From Polyangiaceae bacterium (lineage in GTDB: Bacteria; Myxococcota_A; Polyangia; Polyangiales; Polyangiaceae): a stretch of 64,000 bases of DNA. Below, in pieces: positions 30,604-39,035 of this stretch (the stretch's first letter is position 1; each line of letters opens with the position of its first letter). The notes under the pieces were generated by a model, which had not been told where the DNA came from, did not search any database, and saw only the letters and a program-made list of their open reading frames with translations. The stretch lies in NCBI GenBank assembly GCA_023150915.1, contig JAKLKA010000003.1:81594-145593 (forward strand), given 5' to 3'. A program made the position numbers and the translations under genes.

Positions 30604-30927
30604 ATGCAGAAGCTGAAGAAGGACGAGCGACTTCTCCTCCTCAAGTTCGTGTGCGCGTTCGCCTGGGCCGATCTCGAAGTGAAGGCCAGTGAGCGCGCGC
30701 TGGTCAAGAAGCTGGTGAGCAAGCTCGAGCTCGGCGCCGACGAAAAGAAGCAAGTCGAAGCGTGGCTGAAGAAGCCGCCACGGCCGGAAGAGGTCGATCC
30801 GAACCTGATCCCACGCGCGCACAAGAAACTGTTCTTGGACGCAGCAAAGCAGATGATCGCCGTCGACGGAGAGATCGACGAGGCCGAGCGCGAAGATCTG
30901 GATCTCCTCGAGCAGCTCTTGGTGTAG
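30604..30927 (+). CDS. small TerB-like protein
   Basis: 107 residues, all helical: MQKLKKDERLLLLKFVCAFAWADLEVKASERALVKKLVSKLEL... with DPNLIPRAHKKLFLDAAKQMIAVDGEIDEAEREDLDLLEQLL at the end. The pattern (V/I)DGEIxxxExxxLxxL is the signature of TerB/tellurite-resistance-like domains, which bind metal through conserved acidic residues. Function in non-tellurite hosts is unknown. There is no ribosome site; TACCCT lies 8 nt before the ATG. Converges on the next gene, 3 nt between stops. Confidence 0.75.
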   Translation: MQKLKKDERLLLLKFVCAFAWADLEVKASERALVKKLVSKLELGADEKKQVEAWLKKPPRPEEVDPNLIPRAHKKLFLDAAKQMIAVDGEIDEAEREDLDLLEQLLV

Positions 30928-30930
30928 CGC

Positions 30931-31875
30931 TCAGCGCTTCGATATCGTGACTTCCGAGCTGAGCTGCAGAGTCGCGCCGTCGAGCCCCGGTAGGTCGACG
31001 GTCATGTTGCGCGTCATCTCGAGCCGCCCCGTCGGGTAGACGTCTCCGAATCGGAACGTCAGCTCGCCGCTGCTCTGCGCTGCCGCGGCGCCGTCGGCCT
31101 GCCCCATCGGGGTCTGGGTGCGGGTGAGCTTGGTGCGAACGGCCTTCTTGTCCAGGCTGACCAGCTCGTAGACGCTCACCTGCGCTACAGGCCCGCCCTT
31201 CTCACGCACGGTGCTGGCCACCTCCCAACGTGCGCCGACGCCGACCGCTTCTTCGGGGAACGGGTCGCCAGTTTCGACCGGGGCGTCGCCGTCGACCGCG
31301 CCCTCGTCGACGTGGAACTCCTTCATCACCCCGCGAGGCGTCACCCAGCCCCAGCCCACGACCTTGTCGGGAGCGCCGCCGCCACCGCCACCCATCAGGC
31401 CACCCAGCGCGCCGGCGACCCCGCCGCCCGAGCCACCGCTCGCGAAGGGCCCGGCGGTGAGCTTGAAGCGAGCGTCGCCGCCCGCAGCCACCTCGACCAC
31501 GGTCGCTTCCATCGGTGCGGTGAGCGAGATGGGCGGAAGCGGCAGGTTGGCGCCCTTGACCCGCGTGTTCGCCTTGATGGTCAACAGCTGCTTGTGCTTG
31601 CTGAACACATGCCGAAGCGCGCGGCGCGGTTCGGCCCCCGGTTCGAGCAGCGTCACCACCGGCGCCGCGGCCGTGGGCTTGTCGGTGCCCGGGGCCGGTG
31701 AGCCTGCCGGCGCGCCGGTGGGGCTCGCAGCCGGTGCAGCGGCGGGGGAGTCGCCAGCGGCGCGTCTCGGGAAAGGATCAGCCTCTTGCGTCTCGATCAC
31801 CGGCGGCGGGGGCGGACGCGACGCGCACGCCACCGCGACCAGGCACAAGCCGAGTGCGCGTGCCGAGCTGCTCAT
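30931..31875 (-). CDS. lipoprotein with Pro/Ala-rich linker
   Basis: 314 residues. Lipobox AVAC gives Cys17, then a Pro/Ala/Thr-rich linker (to about 75). The body is a beta-rich domain with KANTRVKGANLPLPPISLTAPMEATV, a glycine-rich loop (GGSGGGVAGALGGLMGGGGGG), WGWVTPRGVMKEFHV and RWEVASTV, and ends in DLPGLDGATLQLSSEVTISKR. I do not recognise the family. It follows yggX by 6 bp, so it is the last gene of the (-) operon with NtrY-like kinase, TlpA and YggX. Confidence 0.75.
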   Translation of the reverse strand: MSSSARALGLCLVAVACASRPPPPPVIETQEADPFPRRAAGDSPAAAPAASPTGAPAGSPAPGTDKPTAAAPVVTLLEPGAEPRRALRHVFSKHKQLLTIKANTRVKGANLPLPPISLTAPMEATVVEVAAGGDARFKLTAGPFASGGSGGGVAGALGGLMGGGGGGAPDKVVGWGWVTPRGVMKEFHVDEGAVDGDAPVETGDPFPEEAVGVGARWEVASTVREKGGPVAQVSVYELVSLDKKAVRTKLTRTQTPMGQADGAAAAQSSGELTFRFGDVYPTGRLEMTRNMTVDLPGLDGATLQLSSEVTISKR

Positions 31876-31881
31876 GACGCC

Positions 31882-32151
<270 letters not shown>

Positions 32152-32196
32152 GGCCACTTCTTGCGACGGCGAGCCGGGACCGTCAACCCGTTTTTC

Positions 32197-32766
32197 TCAG
32201 TCGCGAAGCGCCATGGACACCAGTTCGTCGAGCTCGGCGCGGCGCACCACGCGAGTGCGCACCGCCAGCACTTTGCCCGATTTGCCGATGACCACCAGCG
32301 TGGGCAGGTTGCGCACGCCGTACGCGGCGGCGACCTTGCTGCCGTCGTCGAACACCATGGCGTAGGTCAGCGATGCAGATTTCGTGAAGGCCAGCGCGTC
32401 ATCACGTTGGTCGCTGGTGTTGACCCCCACGACGGCGACGTCCCCGGAGGGGTGGGCGCGCGCAAGCTCTTCGATGATGGGCGCCTGCTGGCGACACGGG
32501 CCGCACCAGCTCGCCCAGAAATCCAGCACCACGGCTTTCCCCGCCAGGTCCGAGAGCTGGATGCGGTTGCCGTCTCCACCGCCCGAGATCACCTCGAGCG
32601 CGAAGCCGGGCGCCGGAAGCCCTTCGACGGCGCTCGCGCGTTTCGGACCGATGCGCGGCAGGACCACCAGACCGAACACCAGGCTGACCCCGACCACGGC
32701 CAGCAGCGTGGCCCAGGCCCGGCGTGGGCCGGCCTCGGTCGTCGAGCTATTGCGATCGGGGCTCAC
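32197..32766 (-). CDS. TlpA-like membrane-anchored thioredoxin
   Basis: 189 residues. One N-terminal membrane helix (about 17-37, ATLLAVVGVSLVFGLVVL) anchors a periplasmic thioredoxin domain. The active site is WASWCGPCR (Cys88 and Cys91); the cis-Pro segment is NLPTLVVIG. The fold (VVLDFWASWCGPC...APIIEELARAH...VAVVGVNTSDQRDDALAF) matches TlpA/ResA proteins that reduce cytochrome c or other disulfides. I use the GTG at 32766, which overlaps the end of the histidine-kinase gene by 20 bp; no ATG is available. Downstream is yggX. Confidence 0.85.
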   Translation of the reverse strand: MSPDRNSSTTEAGPRRAWATLLAVVGVSLVFGLVVLPRIGPKRASAVEGLPAPGFALEVISGGGDGNRIQLSDLAGKAVVLDFWASWCGPCRQQAPIIEELARAHPSGDVAVVGVNTSDQRDDALAFTKSASLTYAMVFDDGSKVAAAYGVRNLPTLVVIGKSGKVLAVRTRVVRRAELDELVSMALRD

Positions 32767-34483
32767 GTTCGGACTTCGGTCTAGCCGAGGACGGTGGCCC
32801 TTGCCACTCCCTGGCTTCCAGGACCGCCTGCGCCGTCGGCGTGCCGGCAACCGGCAGCATCACCCGTACGCGCGCGCCGCCCAGGGGACTGGAAGTGGCG
32901 TTCACGCTGCCGCCGTGCTCGACGACGATCTTCTTCACGATCGCCAGGCCAAGCCCCGTGCCATAGGTCTTGGTGGTGAAGTAGGGGTCGAAGATGTTCT
33001 GGCGCATCTCTTCGGGGATCCCGGGACCGTCGTCGTCGATGTCCAGCACCCAGTGCTCGCCCGAGCGGTGGACCTTCAGCACGACGCGACCCTTCTCGCG
33101 CCCGGCACCGGCGATTGCCTGCCCGGCGTTGCGGATCAGGTTGATCAAGGCGCGCCGGAGCATCTGCCTGTCGAGGTGTGCCGCGGCGGCGCCTTCGGTC
33201 AGCTCGAACTCGAGCTCGACGCCCCGGGGCAAGACGGCCCCCCGTTCGAGCGGTGCTTCGGCGTCGAGCCCTTCGTCGTCGATCACACTGATGCGTTCGC
33301 GCTGCTCGCGAAGGAACTCGACCAGATCGGCCGGCTCGAGCCGCGCCTGGGGCAGACGGGCAAAGCTCGAGAACTCACCCACCAGCCGCCGCAGCGTCCC
33401 CACCTCGTCTTCGACGATCTCCCGGGTGGTGTCGAGCAGCTTCTGGAATTTCTCGTCGTCGCCGCCATAGCGGCGCTGCACTTCCTGCACGGCCAGCTGG
33501 ATCGGAGTCAGCGGGTTCTTGATCTCGTGGGCCAAGCGCCGAGCCATTTCCTGCCAGGCGCCAATCCGTTGCAGGTACTCGATGCGGGCGCGACTGGCTT
33601 CGACCTCGCCCAGCATGCGGTTGAATGCCTTCGCCAGGTCGGCAATCTCGTCGTCGCCCACCTCTGGCACGCGGATGGTGAGGTCGCCGGCACCGACCCG
33701 TTTGGTGGCCACGGCCAGCTCGCCGATTCGCGACGACACCCCCCGCGCGAGCAACGTTCCGACGCCGAACGCCCCGGCAATGGTGATGCCCAAGAGCAAC
33801 GCGAACGAATACACGTAGCTCTCTTCGTCGACCTCGCGACGTTGTTCGATTTGCTTGTAGGTATCTACGAACTGGCTCATCCCTTCGAGCTCGTCGAAGC
33901 GGGCTTTGTCGGCGGCGAACACGGCCACCAGGCGGGCGGCACGCGGTGCCTCCGGCTCACTCGGCGGGCCGGCGTCCTCGTCCAGGGGTTCCTCGGGCTC
34001 GTACTGCTCGTTGCCGGTGTCCGGCGGCGGCGCGTCACCGCTCAGGTAGCGCGTTACCTCGAGCTTGTTTTCCTTGGCAGGGTCGAGCGGCGTCCCCCGG
34101 TCGACGGTGGCCAAGAGCTTGCCGTCGGCACCATGAACCGTGAGCGACACCAGCCCGGGGTATTTGCCCAGCTCGTCGGCCAGCTCGCGGCGCGTCCCCT
34201 CGGCGTCGTTCTGCGAGATGGCCTTCCGCAGCTCGCCCGAAGCGGCGATCGCCGACGCGGCGTTGCGCATCGACGCCTTCACCGATCGCGCCAGCTCTTG
34301 ATACAGGCCCAGCGACTGGTCGAGGCGCGTGCCGATCTCTGGCAGATAAAAGCGCGACGCCGTCTGTCGCACCATGCTGCGAGCCATCCAGATCGCGCCG
34401 AGCATGGGGATCAGAGCGGTCAGCCCGATGGCCAGCGCCAAGCGCCGCCGGATGCGCCCCGAGCGCTTCACGTCACTCTTCCC
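32747..34483 (-). CDS. NtrY-like sensor histidine kinase
   Basis: 578 residues from a GTG that overlaps the previous stop by 11 bp. Layout: TM1 (about 14-35), a periplasmic region of about 180 residues with charged, helical sequence, TM2 (about 218-241, ALLLGITIAGAFGVGTLL), HAMP (about 242-295), a dimerisation helix with the phosphorylated His319 in RLAHEIKNPLTPIQLAV, and the ATPase domain with N box NLIRNAG and G boxes DDDGPGIP and GTGLGLAIVKKIV. This set and the LTPIQLAVQ motif are typical of NtrY-type kinases. No response regulator is beside it, so it is an orphan here; the signal is unknown. Confidence 0.9.
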   Translation of the reverse strand, partial: GKSDVKRSGRIRRRLALAIGLTALIPMLGAIWMARSMVRQTASRFYLPEIGTRLDQSLGLYQELARSVKASMRNAASAIAASGELRKAISQNDAEGTRRELADELGKYPGLVSLTVHGADGKLLATVDRGTPLDPAKENKLEVTRYLSGDAPPPDTGNEQYEPEEPLDEDAGPPSEPEAPRAARLVAVFAADKARFDELEGMSQFVDTYKQIEQRREVDEESYVYSFALLLGITIAGAFGVGTLLARGVSSRIGELAVATKRVGAGDLTIRVPEVGDDEIADLAKAFNRMLGEVEASRARIEYLQRIGAWQEMARRLAHEIKNPLTPIQLAVQEVQRRYGGDDEKFQKLLDTTREIVEDEVGTLRRLVGEFSSFARLPQARLEPADLVEFLREQRERISVIDDEGLDAEAPLERGAVLPRGVELEFELTEGAAAAHLDRQMLRRALINLIRNAGQAIAGAGREKGRVVLKVHRSGEHWVLDIDDDGPGIPEEMRQNIFDPYFTTKTYGTGLGLAIVKKIVVEHGGSVNATSSPLGGARVRVMLPVAGTPTAQAVLEAREWQGPPSSARPKSEREPRSQ

Positions 34484-35576
34484 CACCGCGCGACACGAGG
34501 CGACCGAGCAGTGCAATCGGATCGAAACCCAGCATCTGGCGCAGGTCTTTGGGCGTCGACGCCATCTCGCGCACGCGCGAGAGCGTCGGCCCGAGCGGCC
34601 CCTCTCGCGTCAACCAGGCGCCGGCCCCCATGCGCTCGGCCAGCTCGCGCACCGCCACCACCGCCGCACGCCCCACGTCGAGCCCCAGCGGAAGCGCCAC
34701 GGCCGGCACCGCGGGAGACAAGACCACGTCGCGGGCGGCCACGGCAGCGGCCCAGGCCCCGGGTGCCGGCTTGTTCAAGAGGGCTCGCAGCGTGTCGAGC
34801 TCGCCAAAGCACCCCAGGGCCAGCGGGCCAGCGGCCTGCTCCGCAGCGCGCGACAGATGGCGGTAGTCTCGTCGGAAGTCCCCCGCGACCAAGCCCATCT
34901 CCGACCGCAGCCGGTCGGGTCCGAGGATCAGATCGAACCCGGCGCCTTTCCGCCTCAGGGTGAGGCTGGTGTAGAGCTCGCCCTCGCGGAAGATCCCCAG
35001 CAGGATCGACTTGCCGTCGGGGCACGCGGCATCGAACGCGCGCAGCAACACGCCCTCGTGAGGCATGGGCCAGGCATTGACCTTCCACGGCCAGAGCGCG
35101 AGCCGGCCCTCGATCTCGAGCTCGCGGACCACGGCCATGAACAGCAACACCTGGCCTAACGCGTCGTGCTCGCGGCGTAGCCTTGCAGCAAAGCGCTCCA
35201 TCAAGTCGTCGAGCGCGCCACGCTCGATCTGCGCCGCCCAGCGGCAGCCATAGCGTTCGGCCAAGACGTCGAGGGGCTCGGGCCAAGGCTCGGCGGTCAG
35301 CGCAAGTCGCCCGAGCTCGGTGCCGACGAGCTTCCGCAGCTGACCGTCGGCGGTCACGGCGATCACGCCGCCCTTCCGCGGCCCGCCTTCCGAAGCGCGC
35401 GCACGCGTTGCTTCGGCACTCGTCGCCGGGGCCTCGCCGCGCTCGGCCGGATCGCTGCGTTCGCCGGCGGGGCGTGGAGAACGAAAGACCTCCGCGAGCC
35501 GCACCCAATCGTCGGTCGTGAAGCCCTCGAGGCGAACGTCGCGTGCGAGCACGGCCCGGGAGTATACCCGGGCCAT
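34473..35576 (-). CDS. hypothetical protein, first gene of the kinase operon
   Basis: 367 residues. I do not recognise the family. N-terminal part (to about 70) is Arg/Ala/Glu-rich, then a globular region with LRKLVGTELGRLALT, GCRWAAQIERGALDDLMERF, QVLLFMAVVRELEIEGRLALWPWKVNAWPMPHEG and SILLGIFREGELYTSLTLRRKGAGFDLILGPDRL, and a C-terminal tail. No signal peptide. Start: ATG at 35576; a GTG at 35552 is an alternative that has TATACT 8 nt before it. Its end overlaps the NtrY-like kinase, so they are translated together. Divergent from the M18 aminopeptidase gene. Confidence 0.65.
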   Translation of the reverse strand: MARVYSRAVLARDVRLEGFTTDDWVRLAEVFRSPRPAGERSDPAERGEAPATSAEATRARASEGGPRKGGVIAVTADGQLRKLVGTELGRLALTAEPWPEPLDVLAERYGCRWAAQIERGALDDLMERFAARLRREHDALGQVLLFMAVVRELEIEGRLALWPWKVNAWPMPHEGVLLRAFDAACPDGKSILLGIFREGELYTSLTLRRKGAGFDLILGPDRLRSEMGLVAGDFRRDYRHLSRAAEQAAGPLALGCFGELDTLRALLNKPAPGAWAAAVAARDVVLSPAVPAVALPLGLDVGRAAVVAVRELAERMGAGAWLTREGPLGPTLSRVREMASTPKDLRQMLGFDPIALLGRLVSRGGEE

Positions 35577-35603
35577 CCGGGGTTTTGGCTGTATAGTCGC
35601 GGC
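35553..35603. promoter_or_regulatory. divergent promoter region with inverted repeat and -10 elements
   Basis: GGCCCGGG (35553-35560) and CCCGGGCC (35567-35574) are an exact 8-bp inverted repeat around TATACT (minus strand 35566-35561). On the plus strand TATAGT (35592-35597) lies 6 nt before the ATG at 35604, with no ribosome site, which suggests a leaderless aminopeptidase message. The minus -10 may be either TATACA (35595-35590) or TATACT. Confidence 0.45.
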
Positions 35604-36914
35604 ATGGCAGAGCCCGCCGACCACGTCCGAGACCTGATGGCGTTCATCGACGCCGGCCCGACGCCGTACCACGCGGTCGCGGAGGTCGCGCGACGCCTGC
35701 AGGCTGCGGGCTTTTCGGAGCTGGACGAGCGTGAGGCGTGGGAGATCTCGCCCGGAGCCCGCCATTTCGTGGTGCGTGGCGGAGGCACGGTGGTCGCGTT
35801 CGTCGCCGGGAGCAGCGCCCCGTCACACGCGGGTTTCGTGCTGATCGGAGCACACACCGACTCGCCCAACCTCCGAGTGAAGCCGCTCCCCGAGGTGTCG
35901 AGCAACGGCTATCGCCAGCTCGCCGTCGAGGTGTACGGCGGCGTGATCTGGCACACCTGGCTCGATCGCGACCTGTCCCTGGCGGGTCGCGTCACACTCG
36001 CCAGCGGGGAAACGCGTCTCGTCCGCTTCGACCGGCCGCTGTGTCGAATTCCCAACGTCGCGATCCACCTCGCCCGCGAGGTCAACTCGGCGGGCCCTCA
36101 GCTCAACGCCCAGAGCCACCTGGTCCCGCTCCTTGGCCTGGGTGAGAAGGACGACAAGCGCAGCCTGCGAGGCTTGCTCTCCGAAGCACTGGCGATCGAC
36201 GTCGGCGACGTCGTCTCGTTCGACCTGTGTCTGTACGACGTGGCCCCAGCCTGTCTGGGTGGTGAGAGCTCGGAGCTCTTGTTCGCGCCGCGCCTCGACA
36301 ACCTGGCGTCGTGCCACGCGGCGCTGTCGGCGCTGACCGCCGCCGGCTCTGCCGGGCCGAGCACGCGCGTCATTGCGCTGTACGACCATGAAGAGGTCGG
36401 GAGCCAGAGCGCCGCGGGTGCCAAGTCGCGCTTCTTGTCGAGCGTGCTGGACCGGGTGGCCAGCTCTTATCGCGACGCGGGGCGCGACGCGACCAGCCGC
36501 GCCTTCGCGCGCTCGCTTATGGTCAGCGCCGACATGGCCCACGCCGTGCACCCGAACTACGCCGACAAGCACGACAAGCAGCATTCCCCGAAGCTGGGCA
36601 AGGGCCCGGTGATCAAGGTGAATGCCAACCAGTCGTACGCGACCGACGGCCCGAGCGCTGCCGTGTTCGAGCTCGCCTGCCGGCAGACGGGGACGGCCCC
36701 GCAGCGCTTCGTGTCACGCAACGACATGCCGTGCGGCAGCACCATCGGCCCGATTTCGGCAGCCGCCATGGGGATTCGTACGGTCGACGTCGGCAATCCG
36801 ATGCTGAGCATGCACTCGTGCCGGGAAATGGCCGCAGCCGCCGACGTCGAGCCGATGATCCGCGCGCTGACCCAGGTGCTGACGCTGGCCGAGCTGCCGA
36901 AGCCCAGCGCGTGA
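35604..36914 (+). CDS. M18-family aminopeptidase (aspartyl-aminopeptidase type)
   Basis: 436 residues, the usual size for this family. Zinc ligands: His84 and Asp86 in GAHTDSPNLR, then the pair in DHEEVGSQSA (Asp near 261, Glu near 263-264) and a C-terminal His in MLSMHSCREM. Conserved segments include DRDLSLAGRV, LAREVN and LDNLASC. These two-zinc enzymes remove acidic N-terminal amino acids from peptides; they form dodecamers in the cytoplasm. It faces the (-) operon at 35576 and ends convergent with the CBS gene with 6 nt between stops. Confidence 0.93.
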   Translation: MAEPADHVRDLMAFIDAGPTPYHAVAEVARRLQAAGFSELDEREAWEISPGARHFVVRGGGTVVAFVAGSSAPSHAGFVLIGAHTDSPNLRVKPLPEVSSNGYRQLAVEVYGGVIWHTWLDRDLSLAGRVTLASGETRLVRFDRPLCRIPNVAIHLAREVNSAGPQLNAQSHLVPLLGLGEKDDKRSLRGLLSEALAIDVGDVVSFDLCLYDVAPACLGGESSELLFAPRLDNLASCHAALSALTAAGSAGPSTRVIALYDHEEVGSQSAAGAKSRFLSSVLDRVASSYRDAGRDATSRAFARSLMVSADMAHAVHPNYADKHDKQHSPKLGKGPVIKVNANQSYATDGPSAAVFELACRQTGTAPQRFVSRNDMPCGSTIGPISAAAMGIRTVDVGNPMLSMHSCREMAAAADVEPMIRALTQVLTLAELPKPSA

Positions 36915-36926
36915 CCGAAGTCACGC
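36909..36926. terminator. hairpin over two convergent stop codons
   Basis: GCGTGAC, loop CGAA, GTCACGC: a perfect 7-bp stem whose two sides contain the TGA of the aminopeptidase (36912-36914) and the stop of the CBS gene (36921-36923). It lacks a T-run but could act as a short two-way terminator or a barrier against antisense reads. Confidence 0.45.
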
Positions 36927-37508
36927 CTTGCTGAGCAGGTGGTGAGCCAGGCGCAGGAAATCTCCCTGCGTGATGATCCCGACCAGCGCGCCGCTTGCTT
37001 CGGTGACCAGCACACAGCCCGCCCGCGCGTTCCACATCTCTTCGGCGACCGAGACAAGGGTCGCGTCGGGACGCACGGTGACGAAGTCCTCGCGCATGAT
37101 GCGCTTGGCCGGCATCTTGTGGACCAGCTCGTCCACTTCTTTCGCGAAGCTGGTGAGCGGGCTCGACGAGACGTGCAGCAAGTCACCGTGGCTGATCAGG
37201 CCGACCAACTTCTCGCCCTCGACCACGGGCAAGTGGCGGAAGCGCAGCGCGGCCATGTGCTCTTCGAGCGAGGCGATCACCGCGTTCGGCTCGATGGTGA
37301 AGAGCTGGCGCGTCATCAGGTCGCGCGCAAGCTTGGGCTCACCGGTGACCTGCAACGGCCGCCCCTCGGCGCTGCGAAGCCGGGGCGGCGGCGGAGGGTG
37401 ATGCGTGCGGGAATCGTGCTTGGGGTCGGGCGTCGAAAACGGCTCGGGATCGACCTCTTCGACGATGCTCGGCCGGTCGTCCGCGGACTCGGGGTTCCCC
37501 TCGGTCAT
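36921..37508 (-). CDS. protein with two CBS domains
   Basis: 195 residues. The N-terminal 60 residues are acidic/Pro-rich, a flexible arm. CBS1 (about 63-117): ARDLMTRQLFTIEPNAVIASLEEHMAALRFRHLPVVEGEKLVGLISHGDLL; CBS2 (about 136-190): RIMREDFVTVRPDATLVSVAEEMWNARAGCVLVTEASGALVGIITQGDFL. A CBS pair normally binds AMP, ATP or SAM and reports energy or metal state to a partner domain; here the pair stands alone, so it may act on another protein. The stop is 6 nt from the aminopeptidase stop. Confidence 0.9.
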   Translation of the reverse strand: MTEGNPESADDRPSIVEEVDPEPFSTPDPKHDSRTHHPPPPPRLRSAEGRPLQVTGEPKLARDLMTRQLFTIEPNAVIASLEEHMAALRFRHLPVVEGEKLVGLISHGDLLHVSSSPLTSFAKEVDELVHKMPAKRIMREDFVTVRPDATLVSVAEEMWNARAGCVLVTEASGALVGIITQGDFLRLAHHLLSKA

Positions 37509-37602
37509 GGCCCATCGTTAGGTCGATGGCCCGGGGCACACAAGAGTCAAAAAGTGTTCAGCACCAGGGGCGGTCACCACCACGCGGGCGGGCCCGTCGG
37601 AT

Positions 37603-39003
37603 CTAGGCCGCAAGGCGCACCGCCGCGGCGCGAAGCATGTCCTGCATCAGGACATCGCGGAGCCCGGCGTCCGTCAGCACGTTCATGCGCTCGCCCCCCA
37701 GCGCCCGGGCGTAGCGATCGAGATACACGAGCTGCTTCGAGATCAGCACCAGATCGCGGGGCAACGAGAGGTCGTGCCGATGGGCCAGGCGCAACAGATT
37801 CGGCACCAGCTCGGCGATCCGGAAGCCCTCGGCGGCGTCGAACAACGGGGCGTACAGCGCCTCGAGCTCGCGCGCGAAGGTGTCCGGATCGACCGGCTCG
37901 CGCGACGCCCCGAGCGCGACCATGGCCCGGGCGAGGCGGCCGAAGTCCCGAGACTGGAAGGCGAGCACGTACTCGAGCACTCCGGCCTGCCGCTCGACCG
38001 GCAACGTTCCCACGATCCCGAAGTCCAAGAAGCCGATGCGGCCGTCGTCCAGCAGCATGAAGTTGCCGCCGTGGACGTCGCCGTGGAAGAAGTCGGCCAC
38101 CAGCAGACACTGGAACCACGCGCGAATGCCGGTGCGGAGTCGTTCTTGCCCGTCGTAGCCGCTGGCCTGGACCAGAGCCGTGTCGGCGACGCTGACGCCG
38201 CGGAACCTCTCCATGGTGAGCACGCGCGGGCCGCTGAGCTCGCGAACCACGACCGGCGCGGCGACCGAAGACGTCCCCATCCGGCCCATCACCTGGTTGA
38301 ATTCGCGCATGCGCCGCGCCTCGTTCCGGAAGTCGAGCTCTTCGGACAGGTTGTGCGCGAAGTCGTCGACTATTCCCACGGGGTGACTCTGGCGGGCCCG
38401 TTTCGACACGAACGCGGTCACACGCGCAATCCAGCGCATCAAGACCACGTCGGCGCCGACGACTTCAGCCAAGCGTGGCCGCTGGATCTTGATCACCACT
38501 TCTTGCCCGTCGTCGAGCGTGGCGGCGTGGACCTGCGCGATGCTGGCCGCGGCCATGGGCACGCTGTCGATGCTGCGAAAGCGCGCCAGCTCACCCTCGC
38601 CCAGCTCTGCCGCCAGCGTGCGCTTCACCTGCTCGAAGGAAAAGGCCGGAACACGGTCCAGGCAGCGCTGAAACTCGGCGGAGAACGCCGGTGGGAACAG
38701 CGCTTCGCCCGAGGCGACCAGCTGTCCGAGCTTCACGTAGGTCGGGCCGAGCCGCTCGAACGCCAGGCGCACGGCCCGGGGCAATGAGAGCGCTCGATAT
38801 TCAGCCCGGCGCGCCCTCAGGGAATACCAGACGAAGCGCAGCCCTACGCGGTCCGCGAGCCACACGCCGGCAAAGAACACGCTGACGGCCAGCACCACCA
38901 CCATGCGCCAAAGCACCGCGGCGACGGGCGGGGTCGGCAGTGTTCGAGGCTGGGCCAGGGGCGCAGGCACAGGCTCGACGACGACGACCAGGCTCTGCGT
39001 CAT
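37603..39003 (-). CDS. ABC1/UbiB-family kinase-like protein
   Basis: 466 residues. An N-terminal membrane-linked helix (VLWRMVVVLAVSVFFAGVWLAD) precedes the ABC1 domain: KLGQLVASGEALFPPAFSAEFQRCLDRVP (the KxGQ motif), AAASIAQVHAATLDDGQEVVIKIQRP (Ala-rich P-loop and lysine), then FFHGDVHGGNFMLLDDGRIGFLDFGIVG with the HGDxHxGN and DFG motifs. Family members support ubiquinone or isoprenoid lipid metabolism as atypical kinases/ATPases. No ubi genes are near, so the target is open. Confidence 0.9.
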   Translation of the reverse strand: MTQSLVVVVEPVPAPLAQPRTLPTPPVAAVLWRMVVVLAVSVFFAGVWLADRVGLRFVWYSLRARRAEYRALSLPRAVRLAFERLGPTYVKLGQLVASGEALFPPAFSAEFQRCLDRVPAFSFEQVKRTLAAELGEGELARFRSIDSVPMAAASIAQVHAATLDDGQEVVIKIQRPRLAEVVGADVVLMRWIARVTAFVSKRARQSHPVGIVDDFAHNLSEELDFRNEARRMREFNQVMGRMGTSSVAAPVVVRELSGPRVLTMERFRGVSVADTALVQASGYDGQERLRTGIRAWFQCLLVADFFHGDVHGGNFMLLDDGRIGFLDFGIVGTLPVERQAGVLEYVLAFQSRDFGRLARAMVALGASREPVDPDTFARELEALYAPLFDAAEGFRIAELVPNLLRLAHRHDLSLPRDLVLISKQLVYLDRYARALGGERMNVLTDAGLRDVLMQDMLRAAAVRLAA

Positions 39004-39035
39004 GGCGCGTCAGAGTGTGGCCGCATTCCGATCTG

